Positions 1-6,166 of a stretch of DNA of 7,414 nucleotides are shown one piece after another. Below the pieces are notes generated by a model, which was given only the letters and a program-made list of their open reading frames with translations, ran no database searches and was not told the DNA's origin. Origin of the DNA: Burkholderiaceae bacterium (GTDB taxonomy: Bacteria; Pseudomonadota; Gammaproteobacteria; Burkholderiales; Burkholderiaceae_C); NCBI GenBank assembly GCA_023260315.1, contig JALQVQ010000147.1, positions 1 to 7,414 on the forward strand, read 5' to 3'. How positions within the stretch are numbered: the stretch's first letter is position 1; every line of letters begins with the position of its first letter. Position numbers and translations under genes: made by a program.

Positions 1-976
1 CGATCCTGACGGAGTCAAAAAACGGGTGGTTGGGAACCTCCGGCAGAGTCAGGCCGTAGGCGCCCGGGTTGCGAATGATTTGCTCAACCGCCTGAAGTTT
101 GGGCACATAGAGGCGGGTTTCAGCGGGCATCCGCAAGTCAAGATAACCGGCCGGCTTTCCGGCCTTCTTGTTGCGTGCGATCGCACGGCGAACGTTACCT
201 TGTCCCCAGTTATAGGCAGCCAACGCCAGGTGCCAATCGCCGAATTGGGCGTGCAATGACTCCAGGTAGTCGAGGGCGGCATTGGTGGAGGCGACGATGT
301 CTTGCCGCTCGTCCCTGAAGCTGTTTTGGCGCAGGTCGAACGCGCGCCCTGTTTTCGGCATGAATTGCCAAATACCGACGGCCTTCGTACGAGAGACCGC
401 GCCGGGGTTGAAGGCACTCTCGATGAATGGCAAAAGCGCGAGTTCGGTTGGCATGTGGCGCCGCTCGAGCTCTTCGACGATGTAGAACAGGTAACGCGCA
501 GAGCGCTCCGACATGCGTTGAATGTAGTCAGGCTTTGAGGCATACCAGTTGATGCGACCCTCCACCAAATCGCCATCAATGTCAGCCATCGCAAACCCAC
601 GGCGAATACGGTCCCACATGTTTTGGGGTGGCGCAATGGTTGCGACACTTTCAGGCGGCATCACCGCTGCTGTGCCGATCGGCGTGAGCGGCCCCATGGT
701 TGGGGCCGGTGTCAGGGCCGGGGCTGCGCCGGCGGTGGCTGCCCCCGAAGTCGCCGGTTGCACGGTTGGGGCGGTGTCGCCGGTCGCTGGGGCAACCGGC
801 AATGCTGCTGACGCCACCGCGCCGATATCCTGCGAAGAAATGACTGGCGCTGGCCCCGTTGAAACACCCCTCGGTTGGGTGGTCACACACGCACTCAGTA
901 GTAAAGATACGGCAACACCCACGCCGATGGTGGCCGCGCGGGGTAGAGGTCGTTGCAGGTTTAAGCGCAAAAGCAT
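1..976 (-). CDS. mltD: MltD-like membrane-bound lytic murein transglycosylase (C-terminus off the window)
   Basis: Family role: it cleaves the MurNAc-GlcNAc bond of peptidoglycan, leaving 1,6-anhydro ends, and acts at the inner face of the outer membrane. The ATG at 976-974 is the first possible start after an in-frame TAG upstream. 325 codons are visible. Residues 15-30 form a hydrophobic signal ending in the lipobox LLSAC, so Cys30 is the likely lipidated residue. Residues about 45-115 are an Ala/Pro/Thr/Gly-rich linker. The MltD domain follows, with SLT motifs ELALLPFIESAFNP (Glu186 the presumed catalytic acid), GIWQFMPKTG (201-210) and LALAAYNWG (250-258), then ETRLYVPKLQA (286-296). The usual C-terminal LysM repeats would lie beyond position 1. 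It sits 40 bases downstream of gloB on the same strand, so co-transcription is plausible. No strong Shine-Dalgarno site is seen before the start. Family call is secure; the number of LysM repeats is unknown. Confidence 0.93.
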   Translation of the reverse strand, partial: MLLRLNLQRPLPRAATIGVGVAVSLLLSACVTTQPRGVSTGPAPVISSQDIGAVASAALPVAPATGDTAPTVQPATSGAATAGAAPALTPAPTMGPLTPIGTAAVMPPESVATIAPPQNMWDRIRRGFAMADIDGDLVEGRINWYASKPDYIQRMSERSARYLFYIVEELERRHMPTELALLPFIESAFNPGAVSRTKAVGIWQFMPKTGRAFDLRQNSFRDERQDIVASTNAALDYLESLHAQFGDWHLALAAYNWGQGNVRRAIARNKKAGKPAGYLDLRMPAETRLYVPKLQAVEQIIRNPGAYGLTLPEVPNHPFFDSVRI

Positions 977-1003
977 GTTTTTAATCGGTGGGGGTATCGG
1001 TGC

Positions 1004-1016
1004 CGCCTAACAGGCG
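1004..1016 (-). terminator. Small hairpin directly after the gloB stop codon
   Basis: Perfect 5-bp stem CGCCT/AGGCG with a 3-base loop, beginning at the base after the gloB stop on the minus strand. No T-tract follows, so it is not a classical intrinsic terminator. It could protect the 3' end of gloB RNA or weakly reduce read-through into mltD. It may also be chance in GC-rich DNA. Confidence 0.25.
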
Positions 1017-1808
1017 TTAACTGATATTTTTCCACTCCCGGAGAGCGGCTAAAACAGACACAGGGTCTGACGATGTGTGAGGGGCGTAAGCCTGGACCGC
1101 GGCAATAACGGACGACTGATCGACTCTTAAAAAAGGGTTAATTTGGCGCTCGATATCGATTCGGCTCGGCAGCGTTGGCAGGTTGTCTCGGCGTTTTTTT
1201 TCACAGTCGACACTGTACCGCAACAAGGCCTCATTGCCGGGATCGGCCTGGCGCGCAAAACGCAAATTGCTGAGTGTGTATTCATGCGCGCAGCACACCT
1301 GTGTGTCGCCTGGCAACGCAGCGAGCTGGGTCAGGGATTGGTGCATCTGTGCGGCGGTGCCCTCAAACAGGCGACCGCAGCCACCAGAGAACAAAGTGTC
1401 ACCACAGAATAAAAGAGGTGACAGATTCTCTGGCTCTCCGAAGTAAGCGATGTGCCCGCGCGTGTGGCCAGGGACGTCGATAATGCGCCAGTCACAGCCC
1501 AGCGCCTTAACCGTTTCGCCGTGGGTCAGCCTTTGAAAAGGCGTTTTGCCGCTGAAGGGCATGCGGTCATTGGTGGGGGCGTAGACGGTGGCGCCGAACT
1601 GCTTTTGTAAGCTCTCGACGCCACCCGTATGATCCGCGTGGTGATGGGTCACAAAGATCGCCTCCAGCGTCAGCCCGTGTTTGAGAAGGGCTGCGCGCAC
1701 GGGTGCCGCATCCCCTGGGTCAACCGCGAGCGCGCGCGACCCATCGTGTAATACCCACAAATAATTGTCGTCAAACGCGGGGATGGGTAAGAGGTTGAGA
1801 GGCTTCAT
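1017..1808 (-). CDS. gloB: Hydroxyacylglutathione hydrolase (glyoxalase II)
   Basis: Family role: it hydrolyses S-D-lactoylglutathione to D-lactate and glutathione, the second step of methylglyoxal detoxification in the cytoplasm. The 263-residue product has the usual family length and begins MKPLNLLPIPAFDDNYLWVL, typical of GloB. A longer in-frame start at 1949 would add 47 residues that do not resemble the family, so I chose 1808. The binuclear metal site is complete: THHHADH at 54-60 (His55, His57, Asp59, His60), His115 in PGHTRGH, Asp137 in CGDTLF and His175 in CAHEYT. The C-terminal glutathione-binding domain is recognisable at KKRRDNLPTLPS (205-215). The gene is divergent from the methyltransferase gene across a 58-base spacer and lies upstream of mltD. 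Confidence 0.97.
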   Translation of the reverse strand: MKPLNLLPIPAFDDNYLWVLHDGSRALAVDPGDAAPVRAALLKHGLTLEAIFVTHHHADHTGGVESLQKQFGATVYAPTNDRMPFSGKTPFQRLTHGETVKALGCDWRIIDVPGHTRGHIAYFGEPENLSPLLFCGDTLFSGGCGRLFEGTAAQMHQSLTQLAALPGDTQVCCAHEYTLSNLRFARQADPGNEALLRYSVDCEKKRRDNLPTLPSRIDIERQINPFLRVDQSSVIAAVQAYAPHTSSDPVSVLAALREWKNIS

Positions 1809-1850
1809 GAATAATGACTCGAACGCCAGAAGCGCTTTGTGTTGATTTTC

Positions 1851-1856
1851 AAAGGA
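1851..1856 (+). promoter_or_regulatory. Ribosome binding site supporting a TTG start
   Basis: AAAGGA lies 10 bases before the TTG at 1867-1869. An in-frame TGA at 1843-1845 excludes an earlier start, and the first in-frame ATG (at 2011) would remove about a fifth of a protein whose N-terminal part still resembles YafS. The TTG is therefore the best start. Confidence 0.5.
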
Positions 1857-1857
1857 A

Positions 1858-1863
1858 ATTATA
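1858..1863 (-). promoter_or_regulatory. Consensus -10 hexamer for gloB
   Basis: The minus strand reads TATAAT here, a perfect sigma-70 -10 box. It would start transcription near 1851 and give a leader of about 43 bases before the gloB ATG. No good -35 hexamer is visible at 15-18 bases spacing, so a promoter is likely but not certain. Confidence 0.4.
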
Positions 1864-1866
1864 GGT

Positions 1867-2604
1867 TTGACTGAACAGACAGATGGGGCACTTCGGGCAT
1901 GTTGGCGAGACTGGCTCCAGACCGCCTTGGATGACACCGTGGCGGACATCTTTGGCTATCACGCCATTCAGGTCGGCGAGCCAGAGGTTGATGCCTTACG
2001 TACCAACCGCATGGCGCATCGTTGGCTCATTGACGCCAATGGCGATGCCGACGCCATTTGTGAGGCTTTGCCATTTGAGTCCAGCACACTCGATTTGGTC
2101 GTACTGCCCCACACGCTTGAGCGCAGCATCGACGCCCATCAAAGTCTGCGGGAAGTTGAGCGTGTGCTGATGCCTGAGGGGCGCGTGGTGATCGCTGGCT
2201 TGAATCCCTTCAGTCTGTGGGCTTTGCGTCAACATCGCTATGACTGGGCTGTGCGTCTGGGTATCAAGGCGGGGGCGCAATCCTTGCCTTTCGATGCCCC
2301 CGTGGCACAGTGGATTGGCTTGTGGCGTTGCCGCGATTGGCTGAAGCTGTTGGGGTTTGAGGTTGAGGTTGTCAAGCGCGGTATGTACCGCCCCGCGCTT
2401 GACAGCGAGCGCTGGATTGATCGCACCGGTTGGATGGAGTCAGCGGGTAGCGCGGTGTGGCCTTTCGCCGCCAGTGTTTACCTGTTGGTCGCGGTGAAGC
2501 GGGTGCGTTCGACCCGCTTGCTCGGCCCGGCTTGGCGACGCCAACGTGCGTTAGTCAAGGTGCCGGTTAAGTCCTCAGCTCGGGTACGATCCACGCATGA
2601 ATAA
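1867..2604 (+). CDS. yafS: YafS-like class I SAM-dependent methyltransferase
   Basis: Probable methyltransferase of unknown substrate. Its 245 residues are close to E. coli YafS, and its place between gloB and rnhA is the same as YafS in E. coli. Visible Rossmann-fold methyltransferase landmarks are [19 protein letters not shown] (67-85, acidic strand-4 region), [18 protein letters not shown] (94-111, Methyltransf_11-type) and NPFSLWALR (113-121). The usual glycine-rich SAM motif is poor: the corresponding strand is [11 protein letters not shown] (34-44), as in YafS, which also lacks a clean GxGxG. The start is TTG, chosen from the upstream Shine-Dalgarno site and the in-frame stop at 1843. 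The stop overlaps the rnhA start by 8 bases, implying co-translation. The basic C-terminal tail (211-245) looks disordered. Family placement is fairly firm; catalytic activity is inferred. Confidence 0.82.
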   Translation: MTEQTDGALRACWRDWLQTALDDTVADIFGYHAIQVGEPEVDALRTNRMAHRWLIDANGDADAICEALPFESSTLDLVVLPHTLERSIDAHQSLREVERVLMPEGRVVIAGLNPFSLWALRQHRYDWAVRLGIKAGAQSLPFDAPVAQWIGLWRCRDWLKLLGFEVEVVKRGMYRPALDSERWIDRTGWMESAGSAVWPFAASVYLLVAVKRVRSTRLLGPAWRRQRALVKVPVKSSARVRSTHE

Positions 2605-3034
2605 AGTAACGATATACACCGATGGTGCCTGCAAAGGAAACCCCGGGCCGGGTGGTTGGGGCGTTTTACTCATGTCCGACGGCGTCGAGCGCGAGCTTTT
2701 TGGGGGCGAGGATCTGACCACCAATAACCGCATGGAAATGATGGCTGTGATTGAGGCGCTCCGAGCGCTCAAACGCCCGTGCAAGGTAACGCTCTATTTG
2801 GACAGTGAGTACGTTCGCAAGGGGATCACCGAGTGGGTGGCAGGCTGGAAAGCCCGGGGCTGGAAAACCGCAGCCAAACAGCCTGTCAAAAACGTTGACC
2901 TTTGGCAAGTATTAGATGATCTGGTCACGCACACACCGCACGAGCTGGAGTGGCGCTGGGTGAAGGGGCACGCAGGCGATCCGGGTAACGAGCGCGCCGA
3001 CGCCCTTGCCAATCGGGGCGTGCGCGAACACTGA
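2597..3034 (+). CDS. rnhA: Ribonuclease HI
   Basis: Family role: it degrades the RNA strand of RNA:DNA hybrids, removing primers and R-loops in the cytoplasm. The 145-residue product matches the bacterial RNase HI length (E. coli about 155). All catalytic positions are present: Asp9 in [16 protein letters not shown], Glu47 in NRMEMMA, Asp69 in LYLDSEYV, His125 in VKGHAG and Asp135 in NERADALA. The basic handle region lies around 75-95 ([16 protein letters not shown]). The ATG sits inside the last codons of the methyltransferase gene (ATGAATAA), with no separate Shine-Dalgarno site, so translational coupling is likely. In many proteobacteria dnaQ is next to rnhA. Here the downstream neighbour is moaA, convergent and only 6 bases away. 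Confidence 0.98.
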   Translation: MNKVTIYTDGACKGNPGPGGWGVLLMSDGVERELFGGEDLTTNNRMEMMAVIEALRALKRPCKVTLYLDSEYVRKGITEWVAGWKARGWKTAAKQPVKNVDLWQVLDDLVTHTPHELEWRWVKGHAGDPGNERADALANRGVREH

Positions 3035-3050
3035 CGGCGGTTAGCCGCCG
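3035..3050. terminator. GC-rich hairpin between convergent rnhA and moaA
   Basis: Perfect 6-bp inverted repeat CGGCGG/CCGCCG with a TTAG loop, starting right after the rnhA stop and covering the moaA stop codon. It lies at the 3' end of both transcripts, where a two-way terminator would be expected. Neither side has a T-tract, so it is at best a U-less or Rho-assisted end. Confidence 0.35.
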
Positions 3051-4195
3051 ATGTAGCTCATTTCGATCCGCTCTCTGGCATTGCCAGCGGGGATGACGCC
3101 GGCTTGGCGGAGTGCCGAGTACTGGTCTTGGCGTTGCTGCCACGTATGCGCCAGGTACTGCGCGACAAATGTGGCGTCAGCGGGCTCTGCACTCCGGAGC
3201 AAGTGTTTGATTTCGGTGCCTTGCGTGGCGAATAGACATGCGAACAGCCGACCATCGGTCGAGAGGCGGGCCCGGTTGCACTCGTGACAAAACGCCTCCG
3301 TAACGCTTGATATCAATCCCACCTCACCGAGGGACGGGTCGAGGTTGCCGTTGCCGTCGAGATAGCCGTAACGTTTGGCTGTCTCGCCCTTGCTTTTCGC
3401 GGGCAGTGCTTGCATTGGCCAATGCGCTTGAAGCATTGCCAGCACATCGGCACTGGGTAACACCTCATCCATGCGCCAGCCGTTACTTGCGCCAACGTCC
3501 ATGTACTCGATGAATCGCAGTGCCACACCCGTTCCGCGGAAGTGTGCGGCCATTGGAACGATTTGATCCTGATTGGTGCCGCGCTTGACCACCATGTTCA
3601 CTTTGATGTCGCTGAACCCGACAGAGAGGGCTGTGTCGATACCCTCAAGGACGTCGGCGACCGGGAAGTCCATGTCATTCATGGCTCGGAAAATGTTGTC
3701 ATCGAGCGCGTCAAGGCTGACGGTCAGGCGGGTCAGGCCAGCGTCTTTAAGAGCCTGCGCCTTTTTGGCCAGCAAGCTGGCGTTGGTGGTCAGCGTCAGG
3801 TCGAGTGGTTGGCCGTCTAGCGTTCGCAGTGCACTGAGTTGGCCAATGAGTATGTCGAGGTTTTTGCGCAGGAGCGGTTCGCCGCCTGTGATGCGGATCT
3901 TACGAACACCCAGACGCGTGGACGCCTGGGCGATGGTTGTGATCTCCTCGAAGCTGAGGAGATCACTCTGTGGCAGGTAGGCGTAATCCCGGGTGAAAAC
4001 GCTTTTTGGCATGCAGTAGCTGCACCGGAAGTTACAACGGTCTGTGACACTGATTCGCAAGTCTCGCAGGGGGCGAGACAACTGATCCAGTATGGGGCCA
4101 TTGAGGTCGATGGCTTGGATGGCTGCCCGTGCCTCGGCTGTCAGTGCGACGGGCCGCTGACGCGCGTCAATCAGTGGGATGGTTGTCTTGCTCAT
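3041..4195 (-). CDS. moaA: GTP 3',8-cyclase (molybdenum cofactor biosynthesis MoaA)
   Basis: Radical SAM enzyme that, with MoaC, turns GTP into cyclic pyranopterin monophosphate, the first step of molybdenum cofactor synthesis in the cytoplasm. From the ATG at 4195 it has 384 residues, slightly long for MoaA because of an N-terminal lead-in of about 40 residues. The radical SAM cluster motif is CNFRCSYC (Cys54, Cys58, Cys61), preceded by LRDLRISVTDR. The SAM-binding GGEP is at 104-107. The second 4Fe-4S cluster, which binds GTP, is Cys303, Cys306 and Cys320 (FCHECNR then CxxCx13C spacing). The protein ends in YIGG; the terminal Gly-Gly is characteristic and needed in the family. The frame is open upstream to 4342, but those 49 residues do not resemble MoaA. 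An in-frame GTG at 4210 is a lesser alternative. No other moa, mob or moe gene is in the window. Confidence 0.97.
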   Translation of the reverse strand: MSKTTIPLIDARQRPVALTAEARAAIQAIDLNGPILDQLSRPLRDLRISVTDRCNFRCSYCMPKSVFTRDYAYLPQSDLLSFEEITTIAQASTRLGVRKIRITGGEPLLRKNLDILIGQLSALRTLDGQPLDLTLTTNASLLAKKAQALKDAGLTRLTVSLDALDDNIFRAMNDMDFPVADVLEGIDTALSVGFSDIKVNMVVKRGTNQDQIVPMAAHFRGTGVALRFIEYMDVGASNGWRMDEVLPSADVLAMLQAHWPMQALPAKSKGETAKRYGYLDGNGNLDPSLGEVGLISSVTEAFCHECNRARLSTDGRLFACLFATQGTEIKHLLRSAEPADATFVAQYLAHTWQQRQDQYSALRQAGVIPAGNARERIEMSYIGG

Positions 4196-4240
4196 GTCGG
4201 CTATTGTCACTAATTTCTTTGTGCAGGGTTGCTGAATCCC

Positions 4241-4276
4241 AAAAAAGCGCCACCTTTGTCGGGCCATCCGATGGCG
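4241..4276 (-). promoter_or_regulatory. Attenuator-like hairpin and T-tract in the moaA leader
   Basis: Read on the minus strand, CGCCATC (4276-4270) can pair with GGTGGCG (4254-4248) over 7 bp with one G-U pair, around a 15-base loop. It is followed by C and six T (4246-4241), the form of an intrinsic terminator. The first arm can instead fold locally as GCCAT-CGG-ATGGC (4275-4263), which excludes the terminator stem. The structure ends 45 bases before the moaA start. Regulation by attenuation is inferred. I cannot match it to the known Moco riboswitch. Confidence 0.35.
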
Positions 4277-4283
4277 GTCGTCA

Positions 4284-4311
4284 ATTTTAGGTAAGCGCGC
4301 ACGGCTAAAAT
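4284..4311. repeat. Inverted repeat ATTTTAG/CTAAAAT in the moaA-ppa spacer
   Basis: Seven-base perfect arms at 4284-4290 and 4305-4311 flank a 14-base spacer. Each arm contains TAAAAT reading outward (minus strand toward moaA, plus strand toward ppa), resembling two back-to-back -10 boxes with leaders of about 82 and 33 bases. Neither has a good -35 hexamer. It could be a divergent promoter pair, an operator dyad, or chance. Confidence 0.3.
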
Positions 4312-4330
4312 GACGCCGTCGCGTTTTTTT
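4298..4330 (+). terminator. Terminator-like hairpin with seven T just upstream of ppa
   Basis: CGC+ACGGC (4298-4305) pairs with GCCGT+GCG (4315-4323) over 8 bp with one bulged C at 4320 and a 9-base loop, followed by seven T (4324-4330). It faces the ppa start 20 bases away. No gene precedes it on this strand, so it would act on transcripts starting inside the spacer or on antisense RNA from moaA: either a leader attenuator for ppa or an insulator. The loop contains the TAAAAT that might be a -10 box. Both roles cannot apply to the same transcript. Confidence 0.4.
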
Positions 4331-4350
4331 AACCACTTTCAAGATCTTCT

Positions 4351-4878
4351 ATGTCTCTCAATAACGTATCGCCAGGTGCAGACGCTCCCAATGTGTTCAA
4401 CGTCGTGATCGAAATCCCGATGAATGCTGACCCCATCAAGTACGAGGTTGACAAGGAAACGGGTGCTATTTTCGTCGACCGATTTATGAGCACGGCCATG
4501 CACTACCCAACCAATTACGGTTATGTGCCCCAGACGCTCTCGGGCGACGGGGATCCCGTTGACGTGTTGGTGATCACCCCATTTCCGCTCATCCCGGGCG
4601 TTGTGGTTCCTTGCCGGCCCATCGGTATCCTGAAAATGGAAGATGAGGCAGGTATGGATGGCAAGGTTCTCGCCGTGCCAATCGACAAGATCTTGTCGCT
4701 TTATTCGCAGTGGCAAAAGCCAGAAGACTTGAACCCAATCCAGTTGAAAACCATTGCCCACTTCTTTGAGCATTACAAAGACCTAGAAAAAGGTAAGTGG
4801 GTGAAGGTGTTGGGCTGGGAAGGACCCGACGCAGCCCGCCAAGAGGTCGCTGAGGGGATCGCCAACTACAAGGCATAA
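4351..4878 (+). CDS. ppa: Inorganic pyrophosphatase (family I)
   Basis: Family role: it hydrolyses pyrophosphate to two phosphates in the cytoplasm, driving nucleic acid, aminoacyl-tRNA and NAD+ synthesis forward; it is a hexamer needing Mg2+. The length of 175 residues equals that of the E. coli enzyme. The active site is complete: signature DGDPVDV (Asp66, Asp68, Asp71), Glu21, Lys30, Arg44, Tyr56, Asp98, Asp103, Lys105, and Tyr142-Lys143 in HYKDLE. The ATG at 4351 fits the family N-terminus; the Shine-Dalgarno site is weak. A T-tract hairpin lies just upstream and the gene is divergent from moaA. Its stop is 28 bases from the stop of the convergent FemAB-like gene. Confidence 0.98.
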   Translation: MSLNNVSPGADAPNVFNVVIEIPMNADPIKYEVDKETGAIFVDRFMSTAMHYPTNYGYVPQTLSGDGDPVDVLVITPFPLIPGVVVPCRPIGILKMEDEAGMDGKVLAVPIDKILSLYSQWQKPEDLNPIQLKTIAHFFEHYKDLEKGKWVKVLGWEGPDAARQEVAEGIANYKA

Positions 4879-4884
4879 CTGCGG

Positions 4885-4904
4885 GGTCGCCCAATCGGGC
4901 GATC
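4885..4904. terminator. Hairpin between convergent ppa and the FemAB-like gene
   Basis: GGTCGCCC (4885-4892) pairs with GGGCGATC (4897-4904) as an 8-bp stem with one G-U pair and an AATC loop. It sits inside the 28-base gap between the two stops, where a two-way terminator is expected. The nearest T-run on the plus strand (4912-4915) is 7 bases after the stem, and there is none on the minus side, so efficiency is uncertain. Confidence 0.45.
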
Positions 4905-4906
4905 GC

Positions 4907-6166
4907 TCAGGTTTTAAAGGGGCTGCGTTCTGCCAAGTGTTCGACGTAGCCCTCAATGCCTTCTCGTTCCCTGACCAAATAGCGCTCGACGGCGTCCGCG
5001 AAAGCGGGGTGTGCAAGCCAATGTGCACTGAATGTGCGAACAGGCATCAGCGCACGCGCCATTTTGTGCTCGCCTTGTGCACCGCCTTCAAATCGGCGAA
5101 TGCCATTGGCGATGCACCATTCAAGGGGTTGGTAATAGCACGCCTCAAAGTGCAGACAGTCAACCCGTGCCAATGCCCCCCAATAGCGGCCATAGGCCAC
5201 CGTGGCGCGTCCACTTGTCGTCTCTCTCGCGAGCGCGATCAAACTGGTTGCGAACGGTTCACCGTCCGGGCTGAAGCCCACGAACATCAGCCAGTTTTCA
5301 GGCATTTCGGTTCGCATGGTTTCGAAAAACGCAGGCGTCAGGTAGGGCGCGTTACCGTGTTCGAGATAGGTCCGCTCGTAACATTTGTAGAACAACTGCC
5401 AGTGGGCCTCAGAGATATCGTGACCAACGAAGCCCTCAAATCGAACGCCGGCGTCGCGCACTTTTCGGCGCTCCTGTTTGATTTTTTTGCGCTTCTCTTG
5501 GCTGAGGCTGGACAGGAAGTCGTCAAAGTTTGTAAATGGTCCACCGCCAAGCTTGTCGGGTTTTTGGTTGTGCCAGTGAAATTGCACGGTCTCTCGCCGC
5601 AGCAAGCCGACGGATTCACACAGGGCGATGTCAGCGTCATCTGCAAATAGGATGTGCAATGACGAGACGCCGATCGCTTCGCAGTGGGCCAAAGTGGCCT
5701 TTAAAAGCGCCGTTTTGGCGTCGGTGTCTCGTGCCAAAAGTCGCGGGCCTGGCACTGGCGTGAAAGGGGCTGCAATGAGGGCCTTGGGGTAGTAAGGCAG
5801 CTGGTTATCGGCGTAGGCGCGCGCCCAAGCCCAGTCAAACACGTACTCACCATATGAGTGGGTTTTGACGTAGAGCGCGCAGGCGCCGATCAGTTCTTCA
5901 GCATCCCAGATGGTCACAAATTGCGGCGTCCAGCCAGTGTCAGTGATGGCGCTTTGGCTGGTGTGCATGGCCGCTAGGTAGGTACAGGACATGAACGGGT
6001 TTTGACCGTCATCGTTCGCTGTGCCAGCGGTCAAAAGCCCATCCCATTGAGAACTGGCGAGTTTTGCCGGGTTATCGATGATCCGAATGACATAATTGGC
6101 GCTCGGGCGCTCGGACATTTCGTCACGCGCTGGCGTCTGTTTCGACTCTTTAGATTCCATGTCCAT
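4907..6166 (-). CDS. FemAB-like / GNAT-fold family protein (PF04339 type), substrate unknown
   Basis: A 419-residue member of the family labelled peptidoglycan biosynthesis/recognition or FemAB_like (formerly DUF482). The fold suggests an acyl or aminoacyl transferase, but I know of no established reaction. Family blocks are NPFMSCTYLAAM (56-67), KTHSYGEYVFDWAWARAY (101-118), YYPKALIAAPFTPVPGPRLL (125-144), VQFHWHN (194-200), FDDFLSSLSQEKRKKIKQER (214-233, strongly basic), PYLTPAFFETM (274-284), YGRYWG (325-330), LHFEACYYQPLEW (338-350) and FEGGAQGEHKMARALMP (359-375). There is no signal peptide or membrane segment, so it is cytoplasmic. Start choice is uncertain: Met codons at 6166, 6160 and 6118 are in frame and none has a good Shine-Dalgarno site. 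Homology begins near residue 24, so 6118 is also possible. With 6166 it overlaps the divergent nadE start by 8 bases. Downstream it converges on ppa. Confidence 0.88.
   Translation of the reverse strand: MDMESKESKQTPARDEMSERPSANYVIRIIDNPAKLASSQWDGLLTAGTANDDGQNPFMSCTYLAAMHTSQSAITDTGWTPQFVTIWDAEELIGACALYVKTHSYGEYVFDWAWARAYADNQLPYYPKALIAAPFTPVPGPRLLARDTDAKTALLKATLAHCEAIGVSSLHILFADDADIALCESVGLLRRETVQFHWHNQKPDKLGGGPFTNFDDFLSSLSQEKRKKIKQERRKVRDAGVRFEGFVGHDISEAHWQLFYKCYERTYLEHGNAPYLTPAFFETMRTEMPENWLMFVGFSPDGEPFATSLIALARETTSGRATVAYGRYWGALARVDCLHFEACYYQPLEWCIANGIRRFEGGAQGEHKMARALMPVRTFSAHWLAHPAFADAVERYLVREREGIEGYVEHLAERSPFKT

Noticed and set aside
549..1010. 153-codon plus-strand reading frame rich in Gly, Ala and Val
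   Set aside because: It is antisense to mltD; its composition only mirrors the Ala/Pro-rich linker of that gene.
1837..1865. Plus-strand promoter TTGTGT-17 bases-TATAGG before the methyltransferase
   Set aside because: It would start transcription after the TTG start codon, so it cannot express the full protein.
1809..1949. Longer GloB from an ATG at 1949
   Set aside because: The 47 extra residues lie antisense to the methyltransferase start and have no GloB character; MKPLNLLPIPAF at 1808 is the normal start.
4196..4342. N-terminal extension of MoaA by 49 residues from an ATG at 4342
   Set aside because: The added residues are basic and unlike MoaA, overlap the hairpin-rich leader, and the family N-terminus fits the ATG at 4195.
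4937..5650. 237-codon plus-strand reading frame
   Set aside because: It lies wholly antisense to the FemAB-like gene, which has clear family motifs; this frame has none.
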